Positions 1 through 9,466 of a stretch of DNA of 64,000 nt are shown here, piece by piece. This DNA is from Enterobacter asburiae. Its GTDB lineage: Bacteria > Pseudomonadota > Gammaproteobacteria > Enterobacterales > Enterobacteriaceae. Below the pieces are notes generated by a model. The model did not search any database. It was not told the origin of the DNA and was given only the letters and a program-made list of their open reading frames with translations. The stretch lies in assembly GCA_011754535.1 (NCBI GenBank), contig JAAQVN010000001.1:3906001-3970000 (forward strand). The letters are read 5' to 3'. The first letter of the stretch is position 1. The number at the start of each line of letters is the position of its first letter. The translations under genes were made by a program, and so were the position numbers.

Positions 1-674
1 ATCAGCGCCCCGCCCTCGGCAATGTACTCCAGCTCTTTTTTGTTCACGCCAGGGTGCTGGTTGGGTTCGTGGATCACTTTCAGCCAGATAAAGCTGATGA
101 CGATCCCAAGCCCGCCCATGAAGAAGAAAACGTGCGACCAGCCCACCTCATGCGTCAACCAGCCCATAATGGGCGCAAAGATCACCGTCGCGAAATACTG
201 GGCGGAGTTAAAAATTGCCACCGCCGTTCCCCTCTCCTGCGCCGGGAACCAGGCCGCGACAATGCGGCTGTTGCCCGGGAAGGAAGGTGCTTCCGCCAGG
301 CCCACCAGGAAGCGCAGCGTAAAGAGCGCCACGATAATGCCGAAGCCGCTGAAGATATCGACGAAACCCTGCAAAAGGGTAAAAGCAGACCAGATAAAAA
401 TGGACCAGAAATAGACGCGTTTAGAGCCAAAGCGGTCCAGCAGCCAGCCGCCAGGAATTTGGCCGATGACGTAGGCCCATGAGAATGCAGAGAAAACGTA
501 ACCCATGCCCACCGGATCAAGGCCGATGTCTTTTGCCATTTCCGAGCCGGCAATCGACAGCGTGGCGCGGTCACCATAGTTAAAGGACGTGACGATAAAC
601 AGCATCACCACTATCCAGTAGCGGGCATTGGTGCGCTTTTCAGCGCTGCTCGCTGCGTGGCTTAATGTACTCAT
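1..674 (-). CDS. gudP: D-glucarate/galactarate MFS transporter GudP (N-terminal part)
   Basis: Runs off the left edge, so only about the first 224 residues of a roughly 450-residue protein are present. The translation starts MSTLSHAASSAEKRTNARYW and continues with the N-terminal membrane segments of the anion:cation symporter branch of the major facilitator superfamily, including the DRATLSIAG stretch and the WLLDRFGSKRV loop between helices. It imports glucarate and galactarate across the inner membrane. The ATG at 674 is preceded by a CAGGAG ribosome site. In E. coli it heads gudPXD beside yqcA, the same neighbour as here. Identity is clear; the rest of the operon lies outside. Confidence 0.93.
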   Translation of the reverse strand, partial: MSTLSHAASSAEKRTNARYWIVVMLFIVTSFNYGDRATLSIAGSEMAKDIGLDPVGMGYVFSAFSWAYVIGQIPGGWLLDRFGSKRVYFWSIFIWSAFTLLQGFVDIFSGFGIIVALFTLRFLVGLAEAPSFPGNSRIVAAWFPAQERGTAVAIFNSAQYFATVIFAPIMGWLTHEVGWSHVFFFMGGLGIVISFIWLKVIHEPNQHPGVNKKELEYIAEGGAL

Positions 675-966
675 TGTTGCACTCCTGAAACATAGCTTTC
701 GCCTGTTCATTCTGTACAGCACCGGTAGGGTAATCAGAATGAGATTAGTTTTGTCGTTTTAGTTCGGCCTGAAGCCGTTTTATCGTGACCGGAAAAGTAT
801 ATGAAGGAGTGACGCGTCCTCTCACCGTGCAAAAACACAGTATTAAAGGACATGTGAGAGGTTGTTTATGGCATAAGCCCAGGTGAGTGGAAGGTGGTTC
901 ACGGAATTGGCGTTTGGTGCGGGGTGTATTGCCGGGTGGCGGCTACGCCTTACCCGGCTTACGAGA
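675..966. other. gudP upstream region
   Basis: About 290 bases between the yqcA stop and the gudP start, both genes pointing left. It should hold the gudP promoter; in E. coli the activator is CdaR, but I cannot pick out its site. It contains a REP-like palindrome at 931-958. I see no gene here. Confidence 0.5.
931..958. repeat. REP-like palindrome
   Basis: GCCGGGTGGCGGC at the left pairs imperfectly with a right arm ending TACCCGGC. This is the usual shape of enterobacterial repetitive extragenic palindromes. It lies just past the yqcA stop codon. A close copy is at 53560-53585 after araE. Confidence 0.8.
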
Positions 967-1416
967 CTATTTAAGGAGCGTTGCCCAGTGTTCAACCCAC
1001 GGGTTCGACTCGCTTTCGGGTTCAGGATGCTCACCGGCATCGATCAGCAGCATCTCGCCGACGCGCTTAGCGCTCTGTTCCTGAAGAAGCGCATCGAACT
1101 GCTTACCGCCGCCGCAGAAGTTGGCGTAGGAGCTATCACCCAGGGCAATGATGCCGTAGTGAACGTCAGGCTGGTAGCCAAGCTGGTCTTTAATACCCTG
1201 GAAAAGCGGCACGATGCTGTCCGGCAGATCGCCCTGCCCGGTGGTGGAGGTCACCACCAGAATGTATTTATCTTTATACTTTTCCCAGTCCGCCAGCTCT
1301 GGATCTTCATAGACTGTGGCTTTATGGCCCCGGCTTGTCAAAATCGCCTCAGCCTCTTCCGCTACCAGCAGCGAGTTGCCGTACATCGTGCCGACAAAAA
1401 TGCCTACTTCAGCCAT
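967..1416 (-). CDS. yqcA: Flavodoxin-like protein YqcA
   Basis: A 149-residue short-chain flavodoxin. The FMN phosphate loop is visible near the N-terminus (GTMYGNSLL, about residues 9-17), and further flavin-contacting loops follow ([11 protein letters not shown], and [12 protein letters not shown]). It is a cytosolic FMN electron carrier; the physiological partner is not established. It is the last gene of yqcC-truC-yqcA, 24 bases after truC. MioC is the nearest paralogue, but gene order next to truC and gudP supports YqcA. Confidence 0.92.
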   Translation of the reverse strand: MAEVGIFVGTMYGNSLLVAEEAEAILTSRGHKATVYEDPELADWEKYKDKYILVVTSTTGQGDLPDSIVPLFQGIKDQLGYQPDVHYGIIALGDSSYANFCGGGKQFDALLQEQSAKRVGEMLLIDAGEHPEPESESNPWVEHWATLLK

Positions 1417-1440
1417 GCTTTGCTCCCATGATTATTGCGC

Positions 1441-2217
1441 TTACCGTTCATCCTGAACGTTGCCTGATACAAACTCAACCCTTTCATTTTCGGGGAGTTG
1501 CCCCCGCCAGCCAAACTGTGACAGCGCCTGCATCCAGACGTCGTCCAGCCCCGCACGGATGATCAATGGTTCGCCGGTAAACGGGTGAGTCAGGCTAAGC
1601 TCGCTGGCGTGCAGCATTAAACGATTACAGCCAAAATGCTCTGCCGCGCTGCGGTTCTGGCGCAGATCGCCGTGCTTGCTATCGCCAATTATCGGGTGGC
1701 GCAGGTGCGCAAGGTGGCGACGAAGCTGGTGCTTGCGCCCGGTTTTGGGCAAAAGCTCAACCAGGCTGTAGCGTGTGGTGGGAAACTTGCTTGTTGCCAC
1801 CGGCATTTCCGCGATCGCCATGCCGCGATAATCCGTCACTGCAGGCTGCGGACCTTTGTCATCCCGGGAAAATTTATCGGCGATTTTGTCCAGCTCCTCC
1901 ACCAGCGGATAGTCGAGCGTGGCGGATTCGGTCAGCCAGCCACGGACGATCGCATGGTAGCGCTTCTGGATCTGATGCTGCTCGAACTGCTGTGCCAACA
2001 GGCGGCCCGCCTCGCTGGAAAGCCCCATCAGCAGCACGCCGGAAGTGGGCCTGTCGAGACGATGGGCGGTAAAAACATGCTGACCAATCTGGTCGCGCAC
2101 GGTCTGCATCACCACCACTTTCTCGTCGCGATCGAGCCAGCTGCGGTGCACCAGCCAGCCAGACGGTTTGTTCACCGCTACCAGCCATTCATCCTGATAG
2201 AGGATTTCCAGCGTCAT
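1441..2217 (-). CDS. truC: tRNA pseudouridine(65) synthase TruC
   Basis: 258 residues, RluA-type pseudouridine synthase that isomerises U65 in certain tRNAs. The catalytic motif HRLDRPTSG puts the nucleophilic Asp at residue 55, and the family motifs RKHQLRRHLAHL and HPIIGDSKHG follow. It overlaps the upstream yqcC by four bases (ATGA), implying translational coupling. Length matches the E. coli protein (260). Confidence 0.95.
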   Translation of the reverse strand: MTLEILYQDEWLVAVNKPSGWLVHRSWLDRDEKVVVMQTVRDQIGQHVFTAHRLDRPTSGVLLMGLSSEAGRLLAQQFEQHQIQKRYHAIVRGWLTESATLDYPLVEELDKIADKFSRDDKGPQPAVTDYRGMAIAEMPVATSKFPTTRYSLVELLPKTGRKHQLRRHLAHLRHPIIGDSKHGDLRQNRSAAEHFGCNRLMLHASELSLTHPFTGEPLIIRAGLDDVWMQALSQFGWRGQLPENERVEFVSGNVQDER

Positions 2218-2543
2218 GCCTCATCACCGGCAAACAGGGCGTCCAGTTTTTCCAGCTCAATCAGCATGACAGCCCGAGCAGGGTGCGTCGCCTCAAGCGC
2301 CATTTCATAATAGGGAGAAACAGCAAACGCCTGCGGCAGCGGGTGGCCGCCTTCCAGCAGCGCGTGCATTCTCGGAATTAATACCCACTGGAGCCACTCG
2401 AACGGGGCCAGCGTATCCAGGCAGAATGGCTGGGTACTGGCGAACGCTTCCGGCTGCGGCGCAGTCTCCTGCCACAGCTGATGTTGGCGCAAAAGGGCTT
2501 CGATGGCGTGCAATTGAGCACGAACGCTATCGTGTTGCGTCAT
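2214..2543 (-). CDS. yqcC: YqcC family protein
   Basis: 109 residues, the usual length for YqcC (DUF446), a small helical cytosolic protein of unknown function. The ATG at 2543 was chosen because a GAGG ribosome site lies just before it and the resulting N-terminus (MTQHDSVRAQLHAIE) matches the family; the reading frame stays open further upstream into the csrB terminator but without support. First gene of the yqcC-truC-yqcA operon, overlapping truC by four bases. Confidence 0.9.
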   Translation of the reverse strand: MTQHDSVRAQLHAIEALLRQHQLWQETAPQPEAFASTQPFCLDTLAPFEWLQWVLIPRMHALLEGGHPLPQAFAVSPYYEMALEATHPARAVMLIELEKLDALFAGDEA

Positions 2544-2601
2544 AGTAACCTCAACTGAAAAAGTGAACGGCGCGCAGCATAGCATTGCGGAAGACAGAAA
2601 T

Positions 2602-2633
2602 AAAAAAGGGAGCACTGTAAAAACAGTGCTCCC
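2602..2633 (-). terminator. csrB intrinsic terminator
   Basis: Read on the minus strand, GGGAGCACTG, a TTTTTA loop and CAGTGCTCCC form a 10-bp perfect stem followed by six T. This sets the csrB 3' end. Confidence 0.95.
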
Positions 2634-2963
2634 GGTTCGTTTCGCAGCATTCCAGCTACAATTCGTGCTCCCTGCTCTTCCGTGACAACTTTTCCTGATG
2701 CCCGAAGGCCTGGTCATCCTTATACCTTTCGCATTCTGCCCGCATCTTCCTGACGCGCTTGTTTCATCCTGAAACGTCCTGGCCTTCCTGACCCACCGAC
2801 CAACCTGTTCGGTTCTCGTTCTCCTTCCTGGAGGTGTCCCTTACGCGTCCTGCGTTATCCCTTTGCTTCATCCTGAAGCCTTCCTGCAGCGCCATCCTGA
2901 CGTGTCCTGAGTAAGAAACGCCATCATCCTGATGTTCGTTTCTCGTGTCGGCGTCCTGTCGAC
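2602..2963 (-). ncRNA. csrB: CsrB regulatory RNA
   Basis: An RNA of about 362 bases that sequesters the translational repressor CsrA (RsmA). The strand carries many CAGGA/AGGA/GGA repeats (for example CAGGATG, CAGGAAGG and CAGGACG runs read on the minus strand), the CsrA recognition motif that is normally shown in hairpin loops. The 5' end is placed at GTCGACAGG (2963), as in E. coli. The 3' end is a strong intrinsic terminator, GGGAGCACTG stem then a U-run, ending near 2602. Location between yqcC and syd matches E. coli. Open reading frames across it are not genes. Confidence 0.95.
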
Positions 2964-3136
2964 GGAGATAGAATCCGCTATTCCGCTTCGTCTTACAACC
3001 CACCCTTGCAGCACTGTAAGCCGTAAGAAATCCCTAAAAAAGATGCGATGAACAATTAATTCTTTGAAAAACAGAGTGATATTATTCTGAATTAAATAAG
3101 GCAATACTGAACGATCCAGCGATCTCTCACAAACCT

Positions 3137-3154
3137 TGTAAGAGATCTCTCACA
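3137..3154. promoter_or_regulatory. UvrY (BarA/UvrY) binding box upstream of csrB
   Basis: TGTAAGAGATCTCTCACA is a near-perfect 18-bp palindrome. The known UvrY site of E. coli csrB is almost identical and sits about 170-190 bases upstream of the RNA start. Here the centre is about 183 bases upstream of 2963. A second half-like stretch, GATCTCTCACA, is at 3121-3131. The box lies just past the syd stop codon, so csrB activation is likely driven through this spacer. Confidence 0.85.
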
Positions 3155-3173
3155 CGCGCCGTAGCATCATGGA

Positions 3174-3719
3174 TTACAGAAGTGGCTCAAGCTGGGTAAG
3201 GAAATCCGCAAGAGAGGGGGCGAGAGTTTCGCGATTGCGGGTACCGATGGTCTCTTTAATCACTTCCCCGGACAGGTTGCACACGGATATCACATCCAGT
3301 TCGCTGTCCAGCGTGGCAATAAAGAGCGTCGGAGAAAGCTTAAGGCGTTTTTGCGTGACCAGATGACCAATCAGGTTTTCCTGAACACGCTGCAGATCGT
3401 CTTCGCTCCAGGTCTGCAACAGCATCAGCGTCAAATCACCAAAGCGCGCGGGCATATCCCCTGCAAACTGCGAGGCATAAAACGCATGAACCGCTGGTTG
3501 TACCACAAGGTCCATAGCCCGTTCAACCGCATTTACATTTTGCTCAGCGGTATTGGGCTTCGGCTGCCAGATAACGTTGTCATCCTGCGAAGAGATAATG
3601 CACGGCGACGGCACGCCATATAAATCAGCGCTTTGCGGCCATGTTCCGTGCTTTTCATGCCATGCATCGCAATAGCGGGTCGTGAAGGTAGTAAGGGCAT
3701 TTGCGGTTTCGATGTCCAC
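3174..3719 (-). CDS. syd: SecY-interacting protein Syd
   Basis: 181 residues, identical in length to E. coli Syd. It is an acidic cytosolic protein that binds the cytosolic face of SecY and can disturb a defective SecYEG translocon. The N-terminus [20 protein letters not shown] and the stretch [12 protein letters not shown] are family typical. It is divergent from queF, with about 70 bases between the start codons. No signal peptide or membrane segment. Confidence 0.94.
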   Translation of the reverse strand: MDIETANALTTFTTRYCDAWHEKHGTWPQSADLYGVPSPCIISSQDDNVIWQPKPNTAEQNVNAVERAMDLVVQPAVHAFYASQFAGDMPARFGDLTLMLLQTWSEDDLQRVQENLIGHLVTQKRLKLSPTLFIATLDSELDVISVCNLSGEVIKETIGTRNRETLAPSLADFLTQLEPLL

Positions 3720-3788
3720 CGATTTCTCTCTTCTTGTAAGACAGGATAAACTCTGCCCATAAGTGTACCTGTAAAGTGGCTATGAAAC

Positions 3789-4631
3789 ATGTCTTACGAA
3801 AATCATCAGGCGTTAACCGGCTTAACGCTGGGTAAATCGACCGATTACCGCGATACCTACGATGCAGGCCTGCTGCAGGGTGTGCCGCGCAGCCTGAACC
3901 GTGATCCCCTTGGACTGCATGCGGACGCATTGCCGTTTGTCGGCGGCGATATCTGGACGCTGTACGAACTCTCGTGGCTTAACGCGCGCGGTCTGCCTCA
4001 GGTGGCGGTCGGCCACGTTGAGCTGGATTACGCCAGCCAGAACCTGGTGGAATCCAAAAGCTTTAAGCTCTATCTCAACAGCTTTAACCAGACCAAATTT
4101 AACAGCTGGGATGATGTTCAGCAGACGCTGGAACGCGATTTAACCGCCTGCGCACAGGGAAAGGTGAGCGTGTCACTGTACCGCCTGCACGAGCTGGAGG
4201 GGCAGCCGATTGCCCACTTCCACGGGACCTGCATCGACGAGCAGGACATCGAGGTGGAGAATTATGATTTCAGCGCAGATTACCTCGAAAACGCGGCGAG
4301 CGGAAAAGTGGTTGAAGAGACGCTGGTCAGCCATCTGCTAAAGTCTAACTGCCTGATTACCCACCAGCCGGACTGGGGCTCGGTGCAGATCCAGTACCGC
4401 GGGCCGAAAATTGACCGGGAAAAGCTGCTGCGCTATCTGGTGTCGTTCCGCAATCACAACGAATTCCACGAGCAGTGCGTGGAGCGCATTTTTAACGATA
4501 TTCAGCGTTTCTGCCAGCCGGAAAAGCTGAGCGTCTACGCGCGCTATACCCGCCGTGGCGGGCTGGACATTAACCCGTGGCGCACCAACACCGATTTTGT
4601 GCCGGCAACGGGTCGGCTGGTACGTCAATAA
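3789..4631 (+). CDS. queF: NADPH-dependent 7-cyano-7-deazaguanine reductase QueF
   Basis: 280 residues, the long YqfM-like (bimodular) class of QueF. It reduces preQ0 to preQ1 in queuosine synthesis. The QueF motif [12 protein letters not shown] is at residues 88-99. The nucleophile is Cys188 in [11 protein letters not shown] with Asp195 close by, and the His227-Glu228 pair (EFHEQC) is the substrate-binding pair of the C-terminal module. Length agrees with E. coli (282). Confidence 0.96.
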   Translation: MSYENHQALTGLTLGKSTDYRDTYDAGLLQGVPRSLNRDPLGLHADALPFVGGDIWTLYELSWLNARGLPQVAVGHVELDYASQNLVESKSFKLYLNSFNQTKFNSWDDVQQTLERDLTACAQGKVSVSLYRLHELEGQPIAHFHGTCIDEQDIEVENYDFSADYLENAASGKVVEETLVSHLLKSNCLITHQPDWGSVQIQYRGPKIDREKLLRYLVSFRNHNEFHEQCVERIFNDIQRFCQPEKLSVYARYTRRGGLDINPWRTNTDFVPATGRLVRQ

Positions 4632-4745
4632 TATAAATATTTTCACAATATGCGGGCGGTATTCCGCCGAAGTGTTGTGAAACGTCACGCGCCAGGGCTA
4701 TTGTAATCAAAGGGAATGACGATAATCGTCCCATAAGGAGCTCAC

Positions 4746-6110
4746 TTGATTACACATATTAGCCCGCTTGGCTCAATGGATATGTTGTCGCAGCTGGAAG
4801 TGGACATGCTTAAACGCACGGCCAGCAGCGATCTTTATCAACTGTTTCGTAACTGTTCACTTGCCGTACTGAACTCCGGAAGCCTGACAGATAACAGTAA
4901 AGAACTGCTGTCCCGCTTCGAAAGCTTTGATATTAACGTGCTGCGCCGCGAGCGCGGCGTGAAGCTTGAAGTCATCAACCCGCCGGAAGAGGCCTTTGTC
5001 GACGGGCGTATCATTCGTTCCCTTCAGGCTAACCTGTTTGCGGTGCTGCGCGATATCCTGTTTGTTAACGGGCAGATCCACAACGCAGGCCGCTTCCAGC
5101 ATCTCGACCTGGAAAGCTCGGTCCATATCACCAACCTGGTGTTCTCTATTCTGCGCAACGCCCGCGCCCTGCACGTTGGCGAAGCACCGAACATGGTCGT
5201 CTGCTGGGGCGGCCACTCGATTAACGAAACCGAATATCTCTATGCCCGTCGGGTCGGAACGCAGCTTGGCCTGCGCGAGCTGAATATCTGTACCGGCTGT
5301 GGTCCGGGTGCGATGGAAGCACCAATGAAAGGTGCAGCGGTGGGTCATGCGCAGCAGCGTTACAAAGAAGGACGGTTTATCGGCATGACTGAGCCGTCAA
5401 TCATTGCCGCCGAGCCGCCTAACCCGCTGGTCAATGAGCTGATTATCATGCCGGATATCGAGAAGCGCCTTGAGGCGTTTGTCCGTATCGCTCACGGGAT
5501 TATCATCTTCCCGGGCGGCGTGGGAACGGCGGAAGAGCTGCTCTATCTGCTGGGGATTCTGATGAACCCGGCCAACAAAGATCAGGTTCTGCCGCTGATC
5601 CTGACCGGGCCAAAAGAGAGCGCCGACTACTTCCGCGTGCTGGACGAGTTTATCGTGCATACGCTGGGCGAAGCCGCACGTCGTCACTATCGCATCATCA
5701 TTGATGACGCGGCGGAAGTGGCGCGTCAGATGAAAAAAGCGATGCCGCTGGTGAAAGAGAATCGTCGTGATACCGGTGATGCGTACAGCTTTAACTGGTC
5801 AATCCGTATTGCACCAGACCTTCAGATCCCGTTCGAGCCTACCCATGAAAATATGGCGAACCTGAAACTCTATCCGGACCAGCCGGTGGAAGTGCTGGCC
5901 GCCGACCTGCGTCGCGCCTTCTCCGGGATTGTGGCGGGGAACGTGAAGGAGATGGGCATCCGCGCGATTGAGCAGTATGGTCCGTACAAGATCCACGGCG
6001 ACCCGGAGATGATGCGCCGTATGGATGACATGCTGCAGGGCTTTGTGGCTCAACACCGTATGAAGTTGCCGGGTTCAGCCTACATTCCGTGCTACGAAAT
6101 CTGCACGTAA
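4746..6110 (+). CDS. ppnN: Nucleotide 5'-monophosphate nucleosidase PpnN
   Basis: 454 residues, same length as E. coli PpnN (YgdH). It cleaves nucleoside monophosphates, preferring purines, to base and ribose 5-phosphate, and is stimulated by (p)ppGpp. The LOG-family nucleotide-binding motif [10 protein letters not shown] is at residues 256-265, with [14 protein letters not shown] before it. Extra N- and C-terminal domains make it longer than simple LOG proteins. The start is TTG at 4746, behind AAGGAGC; it gives the family N-terminus [13 protein letters not shown]. Confidence 0.95.
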   Translation: MITHISPLGSMDMLSQLEVDMLKRTASSDLYQLFRNCSLAVLNSGSLTDNSKELLSRFESFDINVLRRERGVKLEVINPPEEAFVDGRIIRSLQANLFAVLRDILFVNGQIHNAGRFQHLDLESSVHITNLVFSILRNARALHVGEAPNMVVCWGGHSINETEYLYARRVGTQLGLRELNICTGCGPGAMEAPMKGAAVGHAQQRYKEGRFIGMTEPSIIAAEPPNPLVNELIIMPDIEKRLEAFVRIAHGIIIFPGGVGTAEELLYLLGILMNPANKDQVLPLILTGPKESADYFRVLDEFIVHTLGEAARRHYRIIIDDAAEVARQMKKAMPLVKENRRDTGDAYSFNWSIRIAPDLQIPFEPTHENMANLKLYPDQPVEVLAADLRRAFSGIVAGNVKEMGIRAIEQYGPYKIHGDPEMMRRMDDMLQGFVAQHRMKLPGSAYIPCYEICT

Positions 6111-6130
6111 CGCTCAGCGTCTTCTTCGTA

Positions 6131-6168
6131 AAGCCGGGGCCCCCTGTAGCGGGTCCCGGCTTTTTTTA
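6131..6168 (+). terminator. ppnN terminator
   Basis: AAGCCGGGGCCC pairs with GGGTCCCGGC around a short CTGTAGC loop, followed by seven T. Confidence 0.9.
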
Positions 6169-6625
6169 TTACCGAATCAATTCATAGGTTTCACGTATAG
6201 CTTTAACAAACTTACGGTGAACGCAAACGATTACCTTCATTTAACAACCGTAATTTATCAGCCTTAATCCAAATTACCTGCCAGAAAATCCTATAAAGAC
6301 ATTTCTTTACAGCGAAAGACACCTATCTCGCGGGCAGCTCTTTTAGCTTACATGTCGTTGGTGGTAGCCTTCGCGCGCGTAAATTCTCTTTGATGTTTTT
6401 TTAACAGATAAATGGTCTAAAGATGCCCACATCATAAGTGGATTATTGCATTTGGGATCGCGATCACTGATAGATTCATAACGAGAATGTATCTTTCCGC
6501 CCGCCAATAGTTACGGGCGAAAATTATTAAAAAACCGTCACTGAACGAATTTCATATTACCGTCAGGCACTTTTTCATCGGATTTGACTAAAAACCTGAC
6601 AATTTGCTTCCTCCAGGAGATACAG
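6169..6625 (+). promoter_or_regulatory. sdaC upstream region with candidate CRP class II promoter
   Basis: About 450 bases of AT-rich non-coding DNA. TGGGATCGCGATCACT at 6453-6468 resembles the CRP consensus TGTGA-N6-TCACA. If the hexamer TATCTT at 6490-6495 is the -10, the start would be near 6502, which puts the CRP centre (6460.5) 41.5 bases upstream, the class II spacing. E. coli sdaC is known to be CRP-activated and Lrp-regulated. The rest of the region may hold Lrp sites, which I cannot resolve. No gene seen. Confidence 0.6.
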
Positions 6626-7921
6626 ATGGAAACCACTCAAACCAGCACCGTTGCTTCGATTGAATCCCGAAGTGGTTGGCGCAAAACGGATACCATGTGG
6701 ATGCTTGGCCTTTACGGCACGGCAATCGGCGCTGGTGTACTGTTCCTTCCTATCAACGCAGGCGTCGGCGGTCTGATTCCGCTGATCATTATGGCCATCA
6801 TCGCCTTCCCGATGACCTACTTCGCACACCGCGGTCTGACCCGCTTCGTGCTGTCCGGTAAAAACCCGGGCGAAGACATCACCGAAGTGGTTGAAGAGCA
6901 CTTCGGCGTTGGCGCAGGTAAACTGATTACCCTTCTCTACTTCTTCGCGATTTACCCAATTCTGCTGGTTTACAGCGTGGCGATCACCAACACCGTTGAA
7001 AGCTTCATGACGCACCAGCTGCACATGACGCCGCCACCGCGTGCGATTCTGTCTCTGATCCTGATCGTGGGTATGATGACCATCGTGCGCTTCGGCGAGC
7101 AGATGATTGTTAAGGCCATGAGCGTGCTGGTATTCCCGTTTGTGGCTGCGCTGATGCTGCTGGCCTGCTACCTGATCCCACAGTGGAACGGTGCAGCGCT
7201 GGAAACCCTGTCCCTGAGCAGCGCGTCTGCGACCGGTAACGGCCTGCTGATGACCCTGTGGCTGGCGATCCCGGTAATGGTCTTCTCCTTCAACCACTCC
7301 CCAATCATCTCCTCTTTCGCCGTGGCGAAACGCGAAGAGTACGGTAATGGTGCAGAGAAGAAGTGCTCCAGCATCCTGGCCCGCGCTCACGTGATGATGG
7401 TGCTGACCGTTATGTTCTTCGTCTTCAGCTGCGTACTGAGCCTCTCCCCGGCGGACCTGGCGGCAGCGAAAGAGCAGAACATCTCTATTCTGTCTTACCT
7501 GGCAAACCACTTTAACGCACCGCTGATTGCGTGGATGGCACCGATCATCGCGATGATCGCCATCACCAAATCCTTCCTGGGCCACTACCTGGGCGCACGT
7601 GAAGGCTTCAACGGTATGGTGATTAAATCTCTGCGCGGTAAAGGCAAGAGCATTGAAATCAACAAGCTGAACAAAATCACTGCACTGTTCATGCTGCTCA
7701 CCACCTGGGCGGTAGCAACGCTGAACCCAAGCATCCTGGGCATGATTGAAACCCTGGGTGGCCCGGTTATCGCGATGATTCTGTTCCTGATGCCGATGTA
7801 CGCGATTCAGAAAGTGCCTGCCATGCGCAAGTACAGCGGCCAGGTCAGCAACGTGTTTGTGGTTATCATGGGCCTTATCGCTATCTCTGCGATCTTCTAC
7901 TCCCTGTACACCATGTTCTGA
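6626..7921 (+). CDS. sdaC: Serine transporter SdaC
   Basis: 431 residues, E. coli SdaC is 429. An inner-membrane proton/serine symporter of the HAAAP family with about eleven hydrophobic segments; [19 protein letters not shown] forms the first. The start is the ATG at 6626, six bases after AGGAGA; an upstream in-frame ATG at 6584 lacks family support. It precedes sdaB, and together they import and deaminate serine. YqeG, encoded at 60044 in this window, is a paralogue. Confidence 0.96.
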   Translation: METTQTSTVASIESRSGWRKTDTMWMLGLYGTAIGAGVLFLPINAGVGGLIPLIIMAIIAFPMTYFAHRGLTRFVLSGKNPGEDITEVVEEHFGVGAGKLITLLYFFAIYPILLVYSVAITNTVESFMTHQLHMTPPPRAILSLILIVGMMTIVRFGEQMIVKAMSVLVFPFVAALMLLACYLIPQWNGAALETLSLSSASATGNGLLMTLWLAIPVMVFSFNHSPIISSFAVAKREEYGNGAEKKCSSILARAHVMMVLTVMFFVFSCVLSLSPADLAAAKEQNISILSYLANHFNAPLIAWMAPIIAMIAITKSFLGHYLGAREGFNGMVIKSLRGKGKSIEINKLNKITALFMLLTTWAVATLNPSILGMIETLGGPVIAMILFLMPMYAIQKVPAMRKYSGQVSNVFVVIMGLIAISAIFYSLYTMF

Positions 7922-7926
7922 TGAAC

Positions 7927-7951
7927 GCCCGCGCCGCCTTCGGGCGGCGCA
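7927..7951 (+). repeat. GC-rich hairpin between sdaC and sdaB
   Basis: GCGCCGCC, TTC and GGGCGGCGC form a strong stem directly after the sdaC stop. With no T-run it is unlikely to end transcription fully; it could attenuate or protect the sdaC end of an sdaC-sdaB transcript. Confidence 0.65.
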
Positions 7952-7986
7952 CTCCTCCCCCTCTGACTGAAAGCAATGGACGCATC

Positions 7987-9354
7987 ATGATTAGCGTATT
8001 CGATATTTTCAAAATCGGTATTGGTCCTTCCAGCTCTCACACCGTCGGACCAATGAAAGCCGGTAAGCAGTTCACGGATGACTTGATTGCACGCGGCATT
8101 CTGCACGACATCACCCGCGTGGTTGTCGATGTGTACGGCTCGCTTTCCCTGACCGGGAAAGGCCACCATACCGATATCGCCATTATCATGGGCCTGGCGG
8201 GAAATCTGCCGGATACCGTTGATATTGACGCGATCCCTGGCTTCATCCAGGACGTGAACACCCACGGTCGTTTGCTGCTGGCAAACGGTGAGCATGAGGT
8301 TGAATTCCCGGTTGACCACTGCATGAATTTCCATGCGGACAACCTGTCGCTGCACGAAAACGGCATGCGCATTACCGCGCTGGCCGGCGACAAAGCGGTT
8401 TACAGCCAGACGTATTACTCCATCGGCGGCGGCTTTATCGTCGACGAAGACCACTTTGGTCAAACCACCACCTCTTCTGTTGAGGTGCCGTATCCGTACA
8501 AAACCGCGGCGGACCTCCAGCGCCACTGCCAGGAGACGGGTCTTTCCCTCTCCGGTCTGATGATGAAAAACGAGCTGGCCCTTCACAGCAAAGAAGAGCT
8601 GGAACAGCACTTCGCTAGCGTCTGGGAAGTGATGCGCGGCGGCATTGAGCGCGGGATCACCACCGAAGGCGTGCTGCCGGGCAAGCTTCGCGTACCGCGT
8701 CGTGCGGCGGCGCTGCGCCGTATGCTGGTGAGCACCGACAAAACGACAACGGACCCGATGGCCGTCGTCGACTGGATCAACATGTTCGCCCTGGCGGTGA
8801 ACGAAGAGAACGCCGCAGGGGGCCGCGTGGTCACTGCGCCAACCAACGGTGCATGCGGTATCGTTCCGGCCGTGCTGGCGTACTACGATAAGTTTATCCG
8901 TGAAGTGAACGCCAACTCGCTGGCGCGCTACCTGCTGGTCGCCAGCGCGATTGGTTCGCTGTATAAAATGAACGCCTCCATTTCCGGTGCGGAAGTCGGC
9001 TGTCAGGGTGAAGTCGGCGTGGCGTGCTCCATGGCGGCGGCAGGTCTGGCGGAGCTGTTGGGCGCAAGCCCGGCGCAGGTGTGCATCGCTGCGGAAATCG
9101 GCATGGAACATAACCTGGGGCTAACCTGCGATCCGGTTGCCGGACAGGTACAGGTGCCGTGCATCGAGCGAAACGCGATCGCCTCCGTCAAGGCGGTGAA
9201 CGCGGCGCGTATGGCGCTGCGCCGCACCAGCGAACCGCGCGTATGTCTCGATAAAGTTATCGAAACCATGTACGAAACCGGTAAAGATATGAACGCCAAA
9301 TACCGCGAAACCTCTCGCGGCGGCCTGGCGATGAAGATCGTGACCTGCGATTAA
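7987..9354 (+). CDS. sdaB: L-serine dehydratase 2 SdaB
   Basis: 455 residues, identical in length to E. coli SdaB. An oxygen-sensitive [4Fe-4S] enzyme deaminating L-serine to pyruvate and ammonia. The N-terminal beta domain shows GPSSSHTVGP at residues 13-22; the catalytic domain shows APTNGACGI and CQGEVGVACSMA, which contain cluster cysteines. The ATG at 7987 gives MISVFDIFKIGIG; the frame is open back to the sdaC stop but that extension is unsupported. SdaA is the paralogue; proximity to sdaC supports SdaB. Confidence 0.96.
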   Translation: MISVFDIFKIGIGPSSSHTVGPMKAGKQFTDDLIARGILHDITRVVVDVYGSLSLTGKGHHTDIAIIMGLAGNLPDTVDIDAIPGFIQDVNTHGRLLLANGEHEVEFPVDHCMNFHADNLSLHENGMRITALAGDKAVYSQTYYSIGGGFIVDEDHFGQTTTSSVEVPYPYKTAADLQRHCQETGLSLSGLMMKNELALHSKEELEQHFASVWEVMRGGIERGITTEGVLPGKLRVPRRAAALRRMLVSTDKTTTDPMAVVDWINMFALAVNEENAAGGRVVTAPTNGACGIVPAVLAYYDKFIREVNANSLARYLLVASAIGSLYKMNASISGAEVGCQGEVGVACSMAAAGLAELLGASPAQVCIAAEIGMEHNLGLTCDPVAGQVQVPCIERNAIASVKAVNAARMALRRTSEPRVCLDKVIETMYETGKDMNAKYRETSRGGLAMKIVTCD

Positions 9355-9363
9355 GCCTCCCCG

Positions 9364-9397
9364 GAAGCCTCGTTTTGCGAGGCTTCTTCCTGTTTTT
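9364..9397 (+). terminator. sdaB terminator
   Basis: GAAGCCTCG, TTTT and CGAGGCTTC (with one extra G) form a 9-bp stem followed by a T-rich tail. Confidence 0.85.
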
Positions 9398-9466
9398 CCT
9401 CACGCTATTCGTTTCATCCTGCCGACAGTGATACCCTTCACCCATTAGATTTAAGGGAGAATATCT

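Noticed and set aside
2764..3104. Two overlapping minus-strand open frames
   Set aside because: They fall in csrB and its promoter region, which explains the sequence fully; no ribosome site or family support.
7897..9111. 404-codon open frame antisense to sdaB
   Set aside because: His/Arg/Gln-rich shadow of a GC-rich gene; sdaB on the other strand is certain.
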